A DNA stretch of 64,000 nt from Bacteroidales bacterium (GCA_017548985.1 JAFYYW010000039.1:21004-85003), one strand, 5' to 3'; positions 42,563-52,800 are shown, numbered from the stretch's first letter. A program made the numbers and translations. The notes: generated by a model from the letters alone, not told the origin.

Positions 42563-42568
42563 AAGGAT
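42545..42568 (+). repeat. Tandem repeat of AAAAGGAT, three copies
   Basis: Three perfect head-to-tail copies of an eight-base unit span the rfbD stop codon (42560-42562) and the gap before rfbA. The repeat also supplies the purine-rich sequence upstream of the rfbA ATG at 42570. Eight is not a multiple of three, so copy-number change would alter the rfbD C-terminus. Confidence 0.8.
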
Positions 42569-42569
42569 A

Positions 42570-43445
42570 ATGAAAGGAATTGTATTGGCCGGAGGAAGCG
42601 GCACGAGACTCTACCCCATAACCAAGGGAGTCAGCAAGCAGATGCTTCCGATTTATGACAAACCTATGGTTTATTATCCCATCTCGGTGCTTATGAACGC
42701 CGGGATCAGGGATATCCTTATAATCTCAACACCGACCGATCTGCCCGCGTTCATGAGGCTTCTCGGGGATGGGAGCGATTTCGGAGTCAATTTCTCATAT
42801 GCCGAGCAGCCATCGCCGGATGGCCTTGCCCAGGCTTTCATCATAGGAGAGGAGTTTATCGGCGAAGACTGCGCTTGCCTGGTTCTCGGGGATAATATTT
42901 TCCACGGCGCAGGCTTCGAGGAGCAATTGAAGGCCGCCGTGAAGACGGCCGAGGAAGAAGGCAAGGCCACTGTCTTCGGTTACTGGGTGAGCGATCCCCA
43001 AAGGTATGGCGTAGCCGAATTCGACGCTGAGGGTAACTGCCTCAGCATTGAGGAGAAACCATCCATGCCGAAGAGCAACTACGCTGTGACAGGCTTGTAT
43101 TTCTATCCGAATGACGTCGTTGGGATAGCGAAAACGATCAAGCCCTCCGCCCGCGGCGAGCTGGAGATCACCACAGTCAACCAGGTGTTCCTTTCCAAGG
43201 GGATACTGAAGGTCCAGAAACTCGGCCAGGGCTTCGCATGGCTGGATACCGGCACCCACGAGTCCCTTACAGAGGCCTCCAACTACATCGAGGTCATTGA
43301 GAAGAGACAAGGGCTAAAGGTCGCCTGCCTCGAGGAGATAGCGTTCAGGAACGGATGGATAGATGCCGAAAAGTTGGCCTCGGTAGCGGCTCCTATGGCA
43401 AAGAACCAATATGGGCAATACCTTTTGAGACTCGCTGGAGCATGA
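42570..43445 (+). CDS. rfbA: Glucose-1-phosphate thymidylyltransferase
   Basis: A 291-residue nucleotidyltransferase joining dTTP and glucose 1-phosphate, the first step to dTDP-L-rhamnose. [20 protein letters not shown] is the signature nucleotide-binding loop, followed by [20 protein letters not shown]; the metal-binding Asp is in [11 protein letters not shown], and [12 protein letters not shown] lies near the C-terminus. It starts seven bases after rfbD and overlaps rfbC by four bases (ATGA). Often subject to feedback inhibition by dTDP-rhamnose. Confidence 0.96.
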   Translation: MKGIVLAGGSGTRLYPITKGVSKQMLPIYDKPMVYYPISVLMNAGIRDILIISTPTDLPAFMRLLGDGSDFGVNFSYAEQPSPDGLAQAFIIGEEFIGEDCACLVLGDNIFHGAGFEEQLKAAVKTAEEEGKATVFGYWVSDPQRYGVAEFDAEGNCLSIEEKPSMPKSNYAVTGLYFYPNDVVGIAKTIKPSARGELEITTVNQVFLSKGILKVQKLGQGFAWLDTGTHESLTEASNYIEVIEKRQGLKVACLEEIAFRNGWIDAEKLASVAAPMAKNQYGQYLLRLAGA

Positions 43446-43996
43446 ATGTCATAAAAACAGATATAGAAGGGGTCCTTATACTCGAGCCTCGGGTTTTTGA
43501 GGATCCGAGAGGATATTTTTTCGAGTCGTTCAACCTCAGGGATTTCGAGGCTCATGTCGGGCATGTGGATTTTGTGCAGGACAACGAGAGCAAGTCGAGC
43601 TACGGGGTCGTGCGCGGCCTCCACTTCCAGAGAGGCGAGCACTGCCAGGCGAAACTCGTGAGGGTCGTCAGAGGCTCGGTACTGGATGTCGCGGTCGATA
43701 TAAGGCCCGGCTCCCCCACCTTTGGGAAACATGTGGCGGTAGAACTGACCGGGGAGAACCACAGGCAGCTGTTCCTGCCCCGTGGAATGGCCCATGGATT
43801 CAGCGTGCTTTCCGAGGAAGCCGTTTTCCAGTACAAATGCGACAACTTCTATTGCAAGGAAGCTGAGGGCGCCATAGCCTGGGATGATCCGGATTTGGGA
43901 ATCGACTGGAGGGTGCCAGCCGATGATGTGATTCTCTCCGAGAAAGACAGCAATCATCCGAGGCTATCGGAGGCTGGTCAGGATATCTTGCTGTAA
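43442..43996 (+). CDS. rfbC: dTDP-4-dehydrorhamnose 3,5-epimerase
   Basis: A 184-residue cupin-type epimerase for the third step of dTDP-L-rhamnose synthesis. Family residues: [31 protein letters not shown] (with the catalytic His of GLHFQ), [22 protein letters not shown] and [16 protein letters not shown]. Start at ATG 43442, overlapping the rfbA stop by four bases; a longer frame to 43355 lies inside rfbA. Its last 19 bases overlap the recG end on the other strand. Confidence 0.95.
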   Translation: MNVIKTDIEGVLILEPRVFEDPRGYFFESFNLRDFEAHVGHVDFVQDNESKSSYGVVRGLHFQRGEHCQAKLVRVVRGSVLDVAVDIRPGSPTFGKHVAVELTGENHRQLFLPRGMAHGFSVLSEEAVFQYKCDNFYCKEAEGAIAWDDPDLGIDWRVPADDVILSEKDSNHPRLSEAGQDILL

Positions 43997-46092
43997 TCCT
44001 TGATTGAATATTTGTCCTTGCGGAGCTCGGCGGCCAGGGAGGCGTTGACGGGATCCGCCAGGGACGGGTCGCCGGCCAGGACATGCTCGGCATAACTCCT
44101 GGCATCTGAGAGAATCTGCCCGTCATGGGCAAGTGAAGCGATATTCAGAGAGATAGGAAGACCACTCTGCTGCGTGCCCTCAAGATCACCCGGGCCTCTC
44201 ATCTTCATATCCTCCTCAGCAAGGTCAAAGCCATTCTCAGTGGCGCACATCAGCTCCAGCCTCTTCCTGGATTCCTTGCTGACCTTGTTGCCGTGCATCA
44301 GCACGCAATAGGATTTTTCCGACCCTCTTCCGACACGCCCGCGAAGCTGATGCAGCTGCGCCAAGCCGAACCTTTCGGCGTTCTCGATCACCATAATCGA
44401 GGCGTTTGGCACATCGACTCCGACCTCGATGACCGTGGTGGAGACAAGGATGTCGGCTCTCCCGGCGGCGAAGGCGTCCATGTTGAACTTCTTAACCTCA
44501 CTGGTCTGTTGTCCGTGGACGATGGCGACCTTATAATCAGGCATGGGGAAACGCCGGACAATCTCTTCGTAACCTGCCTCAAGGTTTTGGTAATCAAGCT
44601 TCTCGCTTTCGAATATGAGAGGGTAGACAATGAAGACCTGCCGGCCGGACGCGATCTCTTTACGGATAAAATTATACATCTGCGGACGCTTCCCCTCCCC
44701 TATCAGCATAGTCTGGATCGGCTTACGTCCGGGAGGCATCTCATCGATGACGGACACGTCCAAGTCTCCGTAGAAGGTCATAGCCAGGGTTCTCGGAATC
44801 GGCGTGGCTGTCATGACCAGCACATGCGGAGGGGCGTCAGTGGCTCCTTTTGACCATAGCTTGGAGCGCTGCTCGACACCGAACCGGTGCTGCTCGTCTA
44901 TAATGGCCAGACCGAGGTTTTTGAAGACAACATCGTCCTCGATAAGGGCGTGGGTGCCGATGATGATTCCGACAGAACCATCCCGGAGGCCTTCATGGAT
45001 AGGGCGTCGCTCCGCCTTGGTGGTGGAGCCTATCAAGAGCTCGCAGCGCACACCAGTGGGCTCCAGGTATTTCTTTATGTTGGCATAGTGCTGCTGCGCC
45101 AGGACCTCAGTAGGGGCCATGATGCAGGCTTGATAACCGTTTCCGATAGCTATAAGGGCTGATAAGACAGCCACCATGGTTTTCCCGGAGCCGACATCGC
45201 CCTGCAGCAGGCGATTCATCTGGTGACCGCTCATCAGATCTCCGCGTATCTCCTTTATCACCCTTTTCTGGGCCCCCGTAAGCTCGTACGGCAGGGCGTT
45301 ATAGCAAGCGTTGAAGGCTCTCCCGACCTTGGGCATCGGAATACCGTTATCTGCCCGGGAGCGGATGTATTTCTGCTTCAGGAGAGACAACTGGAGAAGG
45401 AACAGCTCTTCCCATTTGAGCCTGTACTGGGCCTTGGAGAGAGCGGCCTGGTCAGCCGGGAAATGAATATTCCGTATAGCGTATTTCAGCGGCACAAGGC
45501 CTTTCTCCCTGAGAATATAGTCCGGGAGTGTCTCCTGGACATCCCCGATGGCGAGGTCGATCGCCTCCGCCATCAGCTTGTTCATCACCTTGCCGGTCAC
45601 GCCGCCGTTCCGGAGTTTATCCGTGGAGTTATATACCCCGGTCAGCACCCCGGAGAAATTCTGCGAGCCGTTGGAGGGAGGATTGTCTATCTCCGGGTGG
45701 ACCATATTCATCTTGCCGTTGAATACTGACGGCTTGCCGAAAAAGAGGAATGTCGAGCCAGGCTTCAAACGATCATAAGTATACTTGATCCCCTTGAAGA
45801 AAACGAGTTCCATCTCCCCGCTGGCATCCCGAACAAGGACGCTCAGACGCTGCTTGGCTCCTTTGCCGGTAAGCTCGACAGAAACCACCTGGGCCAGGAT
45901 CTGGACCAGAGCGTTGCCGGATTGGACATCGGCGATGAACTGGATGGAACTTCGGTCGATATAGCGGAAAGGATAAGTGTGCAGGAGGTCACCCACAGTA
46001 GTGACCCCAAGCTCAGTACGGAGCAGCGAGGCCCTTTTCGGTCCCACTCCTGGCAAGTACTGCACCTCAGTGTCCAGTTTGTTCCGCATCAT
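43978..46092 (-). CDS. recG: ATP-dependent DNA helicase RecG
   Basis: A 704-residue branch-migrating helicase that regresses stalled forks. The wedge/OB domain (about 60-160) precedes the helicase core with Walker A QGDVGSGKTMVAVLS, DEQH box IIDEQHRFGVEQR, and TATPIPRTLAMT; the TRG-like motif VSTTVIEVGVDVPNASIM and GRVGRGSEKSYC follow, then FDLAEEDMKMRGPGDLEGTQQSGLP. ATG 46092 or 46089 starts it (MMRNKLD). A longer frame to 46146 would read through the promoter region. The -7 element lies five bases before the first ATG. Confidence 0.95.
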   Translation of the reverse strand: MMRNKLDTEVQYLPGVGPKRASLLRTELGVTTVGDLLHTYPFRYIDRSSIQFIADVQSGNALVQILAQVVSVELTGKGAKQRLSVLVRDASGEMELVFFKGIKYTYDRLKPGSTFLFFGKPSVFNGKMNMVHPEIDNPPSNGSQNFSGVLTGVYNSTDKLRNGGVTGKVMNKLMAEAIDLAIGDVQETLPDYILREKGLVPLKYAIRNIHFPADQAALSKAQYRLKWEELFLLQLSLLKQKYIRSRADNGIPMPKVGRAFNACYNALPYELTGAQKRVIKEIRGDLMSGHQMNRLLQGDVGSGKTMVAVLSALIAIGNGYQACIMAPTEVLAQQHYANIKKYLEPTGVRCELLIGSTTKAERRPIHEGLRDGSVGIIIGTHALIEDDVVFKNLGLAIIDEQHRFGVEQRSKLWSKGATDAPPHVLVMTATPIPRTLAMTFYGDLDVSVIDEMPPGRKPIQTMLIGEGKRPQMYNFIRKEIASGRQVFIVYPLIFESEKLDYQNLEAGYEEIVRRFPMPDYKVAIVHGQQTSEVKKFNMDAFAAGRADILVSTTVIEVGVDVPNASIMVIENAERFGLAQLHQLRGRVGRGSEKSYCVLMHGNKVSKESRKRLELMCATENGFDLAEEDMKMRGPGDLEGTQQSGLPISLNIASLAHDGQILSDARSYAEHVLAGDPSLADPVNASLAAELRKDKYSIKDYSKIS

Positions 46093-46097
46093 ATAGG

Positions 46098-46105
46098 CAA
46101 AAATA
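46098..46105 (-). promoter_or_regulatory. Possible -7 element (TATTTTTG) for recG
   Basis: Minus-strand TATTTTTG ending five bases before ATG 46092; the -33 box is weak. It would give a leaderless mRNA. Confidence 0.35.
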
Positions 46106-46117
46106 GGGAAAAAAACG

Positions 46118-46125
46118 TATATTTG
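46118..46125 (+). promoter_or_regulatory. Promoter -7 element (TATATTTG) for the kinase-AAA gene
   Basis: TATATTTG with a leader of about 26 bases to ATG 46156. Divergent from the recG element, with only 12 bases between them. No good -33 box. Confidence 0.42.
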
Positions 46126-46155
46126 GGAGAACGATAAAGCAAACACTCGTATAAA

Positions 46156-47898
46156 ATGATTCTTGAAGAAGGGTTCCGAATCAAAGACTACCGCGTCAGC
46201 GACTTCATAAAGGAAGGGCTGTTCAACAGTACCTACAGGGTGGTTGACGATTCCGGCAAGTCATTTTTCATGAAGTTTTTTGAGGACGACAGGGTTCCTG
46301 ACAAGCTCATTCATCAGGGAGAAATCCTGGAAATAGCTCTTAGTAGGCGCGTTAGACATGAGAACGTCATCTCATATATAAGCGACGGGACTATTTCGAT
46401 TGATGGCGGGAATTATCATTACCTGATCACCGAGTTCTTTCATGGGGTCCTTCTTTCTGAACTGTTGAATGAGGGCAAAGTGTTCCCGTACCAGGAAGCC
46501 AGGGGAATAATGTGCGGGGTGCTTAATGGCCTGCGTTATCTCCACTCGCTTCATCTCAACCATAATGACCTCACACCAAGGAATATTCTTTTGGAAAAAG
46601 CCGGACGCGACCAGTATATTCCCAAGATCATCGATCTAGGCCACTTATATCCTGCCATCAGCGGGACTCCGCCATTCCCGGTCGTGGACCTGAATCCTTC
46701 TTATTGCTCACCAGAATCCCTCACCGGCATATTCGAAAACGGTGGTGACATTTTTTCCGCTGCCGCGGTGTTTTACAGTATGCTTACAGGTAAAGAGCCG
46801 TGGCCGTGCGAGGCCTCAAAGGATGACTCCTATGCCAATAAAAGACGGAAGGTCCGTAACGCCAGGAAAGAGCCGCTCGATCTGTCCGCCCTTTCTGACA
46901 ATGGTGTTCCCGACAATATCGTTGAACTGATCTCGATGGCACTCAAACTTGATCCGGCCAGAAGAATCCATCTCGAGAGTTTCTTCAAAGCCCTGCTGGT
47001 CGATACTGTCACCACTTCGCCGGAACAGGAGAATAAAGAGACACTTGATAGCATAGAGGGAGAAAAAGAGCAGGACCAGCACACTAAAATCACCGCTATA
47101 AAAGTCAAGATCCAGAAAAAGAATGGCGGTGGATTCGACGATGTAGCCGGATTGGATAAGCTGAAAGAGGAACTGACAAACAGGGTGATCTGGATCTTAC
47201 AAGACCGGGAAAAAGCAGCGAAATACCGGCTTAGCCCTCCTAATGGGATGATTCTTTACGGTCCTCCCGGCTGCGGGAAAACCTTTTTCGCCGAAAAATT
47301 CGCTGAAGAGTCGCAATTGAATTTCGTCCTCGTGAACGGATCCGACCTTGGCAGTGTGTATATTCACGGAACGCAAGGGAAAATCGCCAATCTGTTCAAG
47401 GAGGCGGAGAGAAAAGCTCCGACCATATTATGCTTCGACGAGTTTGATTCCTTCGTCCCTTCACGCAGCTCAATGGCCGCGGAGCACCGGCCGGAAGAAA
47501 TAAACGAGTTCCTGGGGCAGTTGAATAACTGCGCGCAAAGGGGCATCTTCGTAATAGGCACAACCAACCGGCTGGATCTGATCGACCCTGCCATCCTTAG
47601 AAGGGGCAGGATTGATCTTAAATATGAGATCCCCGCTCCGGATGAGGACACCAGGATGCGTATATTCGCTTTGCACCTTAAAGGCCGACCTGTCACAAAT
47701 GATATCGATTGTGACGTGCTCGCCAAATTGACAAATAATTACGCCTCCTCAGACATCGCTTTCATAGTCAACGAGGCTGCCATGATGGCGGCTTTGGCTG
47801 ATGTCCCCATATCCCAAAGTCATCTTGTCAATGCCATCAAAGCCAACAAGTCATCCTTGGCTTCCGGTGGACAGGCAAGGAAAAAAATCGGGTTTTAA
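46156..47898 (+). CDS. Protein kinase domain fused to Cdc48/FtsH-like AAA+ ATPase
   Basis: A 580-residue cytoplasmic protein with no membrane segment. Residues 10-285 are a Hanks-type kinase: a poor glycine loop (KEGLFNSTYRV), Lys40 (FFMKFF), a helix-C Glu (Glu56 or 59), catalytic loop HNDLTPRN (Asp138, Asn143), DLG instead of DFG (Asp160) and SPE (about 185). All catalytic residues are kept. A charged linker (285-325) leads to an AAA+ module: Walker A GPPGCGKT (369-376), pore loop with Tyr402 (VYIHGTQGK), Walker B LCFDEFDS (Asp428-Glu429), sensor-1 Asn471 (GTTNRLD) and arginine-finger region LRRGRID (481-487). There is one AAA ring and no protease domain. It could be an unfoldase or remodeller controlled by its own kinase; the target is unknown. 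Confidence 0.92.
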   Translation: MILEEGFRIKDYRVSDFIKEGLFNSTYRVVDDSGKSFFMKFFEDDRVPDKLIHQGEILEIALSRRVRHENVISYISDGTISIDGGNYHYLITEFFHGVLLSELLNEGKVFPYQEARGIMCGVLNGLRYLHSLHLNHNDLTPRNILLEKAGRDQYIPKIIDLGHLYPAISGTPPFPVVDLNPSYCSPESLTGIFENGGDIFSAAAVFYSMLTGKEPWPCEASKDDSYANKRRKVRNARKEPLDLSALSDNGVPDNIVELISMALKLDPARRIHLESFFKALLVDTVTTSPEQENKETLDSIEGEKEQDQHTKITAIKVKIQKKNGGGFDDVAGLDKLKEELTNRVIWILQDREKAAKYRLSPPNGMILYGPPGCGKTFFAEKFAEESQLNFVLVNGSDLGSVYIHGTQGKIANLFKEAERKAPTILCFDEFDSFVPSRSSMAAEHRPEEINEFLGQLNNCAQRGIFVIGTTNRLDLIDPAILRRGRIDLKYEIPAPDEDTRMRIFALHLKGRPVTNDIDCDVLAKLTNNYASSDIAFIVNEAAMMAALADVPISQSHLVNAIKANKSSLASGGQARKKIGF

Positions 47899-47954
47899 CC
47901 ATTTTCTTCAGAAAAGCGTTATCTTCGCGGCCCGAAAACTGAAAGCGACTGATA

Positions 47955-48323
47955 ATGCGTGGGATTTGGACTATACTGATGCTGATCTGCTCGAATGTGT
48001 TCATGACATTCGCCTGGTACGGTCATCTTAAACTCAACGAGATGAAAATCTCTACTGGCTGGCCTCTCATTTTGGTCATCCTGTTCTCTTGGGGAATAGC
48101 CTTCTTTGAATATTGCCTGACCGTTCCGGCGAACAGGATCGGCTTCTCAGGCAATGGCGGCCCCTTCAACCTTCTTCAACTGAAGGTCATCCAGGAAGCC
48201 ATCTCACTGACAGTGTTCACATTGATAGTGTTATTCGTATTCAAGGGCCAGAGCATCCATTGGAATCATCTGGTTGCCTTCGGCTGCCTTGTGCTCGCCG
48301 TGTTCTTCGCCTTCCTGAAATAG
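47955..48323 (+). CDS. DMT/DUF486 family membrane protein
   Basis: A 122-residue protein with four hydrophobic segments, matching DUF486 (a short DMT-superfamily relative): MRGIWTILMLICSNVFMTFA at the start, then FAWYGHLK, FFEYCLTVPANRIGF and LQLKVIQEAISLTVF. Function unknown; small DMT proteins usually work as dimers. A TATCTTCG element at 47920-47927, 28 bases upstream, may be its promoter. Its stop lies 22 bases from the rmuC stop on the other strand. Confidence 0.88.
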   Translation: MRGIWTILMLICSNVFMTFAWYGHLKLNEMKISTGWPLILVILFSWGIAFFEYCLTVPANRIGFSGNGGPFNLLQLKVIQEAISLTVFTLIVLFVFKGQSIHWNHLVAFGCLVLAVFFAFLK

Positions 48324-48345
48324 CGCTCCGCTATCCTCCAGCCAG

Positions 48346-49806
48346 CTATTCGGAAATAGACGAAGGGCTTGCCGGAGGGAGAATATGCCCCTCAGGCTGC
48401 TTGATCCCATGATTGACCGCTTTCCACGCGGCCTTCACGATACTCTGGTCGCTATCGACAAGACGCGCGGAGTTTTTCTTGAATTTCTTGACGAAGGTGT
48501 CAAGGCTGGCCTCCAAAGCCGAGTTCTCCTCACAGAACAACGCAACCCTGTCCACCATGTTCTGGGCGGCTTTCACAATCTCTGAGACATTCTCCATCTG
48601 CTCTTTCTGCACCCAAGCCGACCGGATCAGGCGAAGGAAAGGTATCAATGTCTCCTCGGTGGTTATGAGGACATTCTGCCTGAAAGCCTTGGCGAATATG
48701 TCTTTGTCCTCCATTTTCGCCAACTGGTATGCCGCGTAGTTCGGAATAAACATGATGACATATTCCAGGGTCTTGCGGTCAACCACATATTTCTGGTACT
48801 CCTTGCTGGTGAGTTCCTTAATATGATTCTCGACAGACTCGAGGTTGCGGGCCGAGGCTTCGGCCCGTTCCTCGTCAGTCTCCGCGGCGAAATAGTCCGC
48901 CAAAGCGGTCAGTGACACTTTCGAGTCGATAAGGATCACCGTGTTGTCCGGAAAGTGAAGAGCGAAATCAGGACGCATCTTTTTCCCGGTGTCCTCATTG
49001 ACGATACGGTTCCCCTTGCGGTCACGAAGCCAGAACTCAGCGTCATAATCATGGCCTTCCCGCAGCCCTTCCGCCTTCAGGATATTCTCCAGGATAGTCT
49101 CACCGAATATACCCTGGACTTTGCTCTGTCCCTTGAGAGCCTTTGCGAGATCCTCGGCGGTGGATCCGATGGATTCCGTCTGCTCCTTCAGATTCCTCAC
49201 AGTCTCCGCGAACTGGGTCTTTATGGATGAGCTTTCCTCCGCATGGATCTTTTTCTGGGCGTCGAAAGCGTCTTTCATGTCCCTGATGTCCTTATTAAGG
49301 TCTCCGGTGATAACACGCATGGTCTCGGCGGCCTCCTTCTTAAGTGATTCCTCCCTGGCCTTAAGCATCTTCTCATTCTCCAGAGCCAACTCGTTTTTAG
49401 CTGACTCAAGAGCCCGCTCCTGACTCGCACGCAATTCCGTCAGAGACTTCTCGAAACCGCTTTTCACCTCAGCCATCATCTTTTCATGACGCTCTTTCTC
49501 AGAGTTCAGAAGCTGTTCAGCCTTAGCCACTTCCGACTCTTTACGGACAATCTCGACATTGAAGGCGTTGACCTGGGCGTTCAAAGAGTCCAGGGATTGG
49601 GTCAGGCGGTCAATCTCCTCACCTTTGCCTGACAGATCTGCCTCTCGTTGGCTCAAAAGGTCTGAAATACGGGAAATGCTGTCTTCCTTGGACTGGAGAT
49701 CCAGCAAGTAGGCGGTCTTGGCTTTGTTTGATGATATTATCCATGCCGTGACGATAGCGATTATAATCACCAGCGCCACAGCTACGATTATGATTGTTGG
49801 CTCCAT
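48346..49806 (-). CDS. rmuC: DNA recombination protein RmuC
   Basis: A 486-residue protein with an N-terminal membrane anchor (IIIVAVALVIIIAIVTAWII), a long coiled coil (35-205, many Glu/Lys heptads) and the RmuC nuclease-like domain (QGIFGETILENILKAEGLREG, DFALHFPDNTVILIDSKVSL, with the D..D-S-K core). RmuC limits inversions between short repeats and is thought to be a PD-(D/E)xK nuclease. The annotation RmuC is firm; activity in this group is not tested. Divergent from the TamB-like gene. Confidence 0.93.
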   Translation of the reverse strand: MEPTIIIVAVALVIIIAIVTAWIISSNKAKTAYLLDLQSKEDSISRISDLLSQREADLSGKGEEIDRLTQSLDSLNAQVNAFNVEIVRKESEVAKAEQLLNSEKERHEKMMAEVKSGFEKSLTELRASQERALESAKNELALENEKMLKAREESLKKEAAETMRVITGDLNKDIRDMKDAFDAQKKIHAEESSSIKTQFAETVRNLKEQTESIGSTAEDLAKALKGQSKVQGIFGETILENILKAEGLREGHDYDAEFWLRDRKGNRIVNEDTGKKMRPDFALHFPDNTVILIDSKVSLTALADYFAAETDEERAEASARNLESVENHIKELTSKEYQKYVVDRKTLEYVIMFIPNYAAYQLAKMEDKDIFAKAFRQNVLITTEETLIPFLRLIRSAWVQKEQMENVSEIVKAAQNMVDRVALFCEENSALEASLDTFVKKFKKNSARLVDSDQSIVKAAWKAVNHGIKQPEGHILPPASPSSISE

Positions 49807-49863
49807 TCTTGTCTATTCAGTTTAGCGGTATGCAATATACGAAAAAATTATCTCTTTTTTTGG

Positions 49864-49871
49864 TATATTTG
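49864..49871 (+). promoter_or_regulatory. Possible -7 element (TATATTTG) for the TamB-like gene
   Basis: TATATTTG ending six bases before the GTG at 49878. No -33 box seen. Either the mRNA is leaderless or translation starts at ATG 49920. Confidence 0.38.
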
Positions 49872-49877
49872 TAGATT

Positions 49878-52800
49878 GTGAGAAAGGTACTCAAGATACT
49901 CTGGTCTATTATCGTGACGATGGCGGTCCTGCTTTTCGCCGCGTGGCTTCTGATCCAGATGCCACCGGTCCAGACTTTTATCGCCAAAAGGATCACACGG
50001 TCTCTTGAGGACAAATTCGGCGGCAAGATAGAATTCTCCTCCGTCCATCTCAAGCCTTTCAACGCCCTTGTCCTGAAAGATGTAAAGCTGATCGATGACA
50101 ACCCTCCCGTGACTCCTGAGGGTGAAGTCCTGGACACCCTGGCCAAGGCGCAGTCCATTACAGCCACATTCTCGATCAAGGGCCTGTTCAAAAAAGAAGG
50201 GTTGCACCTTGGCAAGGTCTACGTGGGTGGAGCATCTTTCACCCTTGTGACTGAAGAGCAGGGATCGAATATCAGCCGGTTTTTCGGATCGTCAGGTAAA
50301 AACAAAGAGAAGGAAAAGAAGGAGATGGGGCGCATTTTCGACGCTGACAAGGTGCAGATAAGCGATTTCCGGTTCCGGTTATTGAATTTGAAGCATCCGA
50401 GACCTTCCGAAAAGGGCGGTATAAACTGGACAGATCTCGACATAACAGTCCATGACCTTGAGGCCAAGGACCTCGATCTCTCCAACGGATATATGAAGGG
50501 CGAGGTGGAACGTCTTTCCGCCACGGAGAAAAGCGGCTACAATATCAACTCTTTATCAGGGAAAACGACTGTCGGAGGCGGCGCGGCGATTGTCGAGGGC
50601 CTCAGGTTGACCGACGACTGGTCTGACATCCGGATGGATGAGTACCACATGAGATATGAGAGTATAGAGTCTTTCAACGATTTCCTGAACGAGGTCAGAT
50701 TAGGAGGCACGATACGGAACAGCGTCATAGATTTCAACAGTCTCGGCTACTTCGCCACGGCTTTGAAACCGATGAACGTCAGGCTGAACGTGTCAAAAGC
50801 CTTTGTCGACGGCCCTGTAAGCGACCTTGGTATTGACAGGATAGAATTCTTGGAGACCGGAAGCGGGGTCAGCGGAAAAGCTGAGGGACGCATCTCGGGA
50901 CTGCCGGACATAAACACCACGGTTTTGGACTTCTTCGTGGAAGATCTGGATTTCACGACCGAGGGACTTGGGAAATTCGTGGGAGGTTTCGCGCCTTCCG
51001 CGAGATTGTCCTTAGGCAAGTTCGCTCCTGGTGAGAGGATAGCTTTCGACGGCAGCGTAAAAGGAACCCTTAATGATCTCGCCGTAAGTGGGAAGGTGGA
51101 TACCAAGGCCTCCGGCTCGATCAAGACCGACCTCAAGATGAAGGATATCATAAAGAAATCCGCAAGTATGGTGTTTGGCGGATCTTTCGCCACGAACTCC
51201 TTGAACATAGGGTCCATCGCCGGGATAAAACAGCTTGGAGAGGCCACAATGCGTGGGGCGGTCACCGCCACCTTGGCGAAGAAAGGTGGGATTGACCTTA
51301 AGATAGACTCTCTCCTGGTAGACAAGTTCAAGGCTCTGGATTATGAATATTCCAACATAATGGCCGCCGGAACCTATTCCGACGAAGCCTTCGACGGGCG
51401 ACTCATTTGCAGCGACCCCAACCTCAACCTTCTGTTCCAAGGAATATTCACACTATCCGACAATACAAGCAACGGTCTTTATAAGTTCTATGCCGATATC
51501 GGTTACGCCGACCTCCAGGCCCTTGGCCTCGACAAACGGGGAGTCTCAAAAGTGGCCGGCAGGATCAACGCCAACTATATGACCGTCGGGAAAGAGGATG
51601 TGATTGGAGACCTGGATGTCCTTGACATAGAACTGGAGAATTCTCTGGGGAAATATGACGTCGGAGATGTCAGGATCAGGTCACACACAGGCGACGGTCT
51701 CCACAGGATCCGCCTCAACTCGGATTTCGCCGACATCTCATACTCTGGTTCCAAACCGTTTACTGGGATTGTGGGAGACTTGAAGGAACTCACTCTGCTT
51801 GAGGAGCTTCCAGCCCTTTGCAAAGACACGGTCAAAACCTGGGACGGAGCCCGTTACGACGTGAGGCTCGACGTCCACGACATCCGCGATGTCCTTTCGT
51901 TCGCCATGCCCGGACTATATGTCGCTGACAGCACGAAGGCTAGGCTCACGATAACCGGAGAGGGAGACATCAAAGCCTTTATCCAATCTTCCAGGATAGC
52001 GATAAAGAAGAACTACCTCCGCAACCTTGACCTGGCTTTCGACAACCGTGGAGGCAGTCTGAATGTCGCTTTGAACGGGTCAGAACTGGCCGTAGGCGGA
52101 CTGGTTCTCAATAATGACCAGATCTCCCTATACGCCAGTGACAACCATGTGGGATTGGGATGCTCCTATGACAATCGCGCGGAACTGGCTGACAAGGGCG
52201 ACATATTCCTTTCCGGAGAGCTCTCCCGGGAATCTGACGGGCGGTTGCTCATCGATGGGAAAACGCTCCCGTCCAGTATTTGGTTCAACGCCCAGCAATG
52301 GAAGATCACACCGGCCAGCTTCAGCCTTTTGGGAAAAGATTTCACAGTGGACAAGCTGACCGCGGCCAGCGGAGGACAGTCCATTAAAGTTGGAGGAGGA
52401 TTCTCTTCCTCCAAGAACGACACCCTCAATGTGGATCTGGTCAGATTCGACATGGGACTGGTCAATAAAGTTCTAGGGAAGGATTTGGGTATCAAAGGAT
52501 TGGCTACCGGCAACGCCATGGTGACATCTCCTTGGAACAATAACGCGGGGCTGACCCTTTCGATCGGTTGCGACTCCGTCATGGTGGCTGGCAGGGAGGT
52601 GGGCAGCCTGGATCTGAGCTGCGACATGGACGATAGCGGCATGCTCAATATGCTTGTCAGTAACTCGCTGGATGGGAAAAAGACACTCGATATCTCGGGA
52701 GGCTACTCGACTAAGGACAAGAATCTGGATGTCCTGGCTGATCTGGATGGCATGGACGCGGGTTATATATCCCCATTCCTCGAATCGGTCTTCAGCGAGA

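Noticed and set aside
42545..42568. The octamer repeat as a ribosome-binding site array
   Set aside because: Bacteroidota rely little on Shine-Dalgarno pairing, and other genes here lack such sequences, so it is listed only as a repeat.
38926..43996. A full polysaccharide biosynthesis island
   Set aside because: Only the four dTDP-rhamnose genes are present; there are no glycosyltransferases, Wzx or Wzy in the window.
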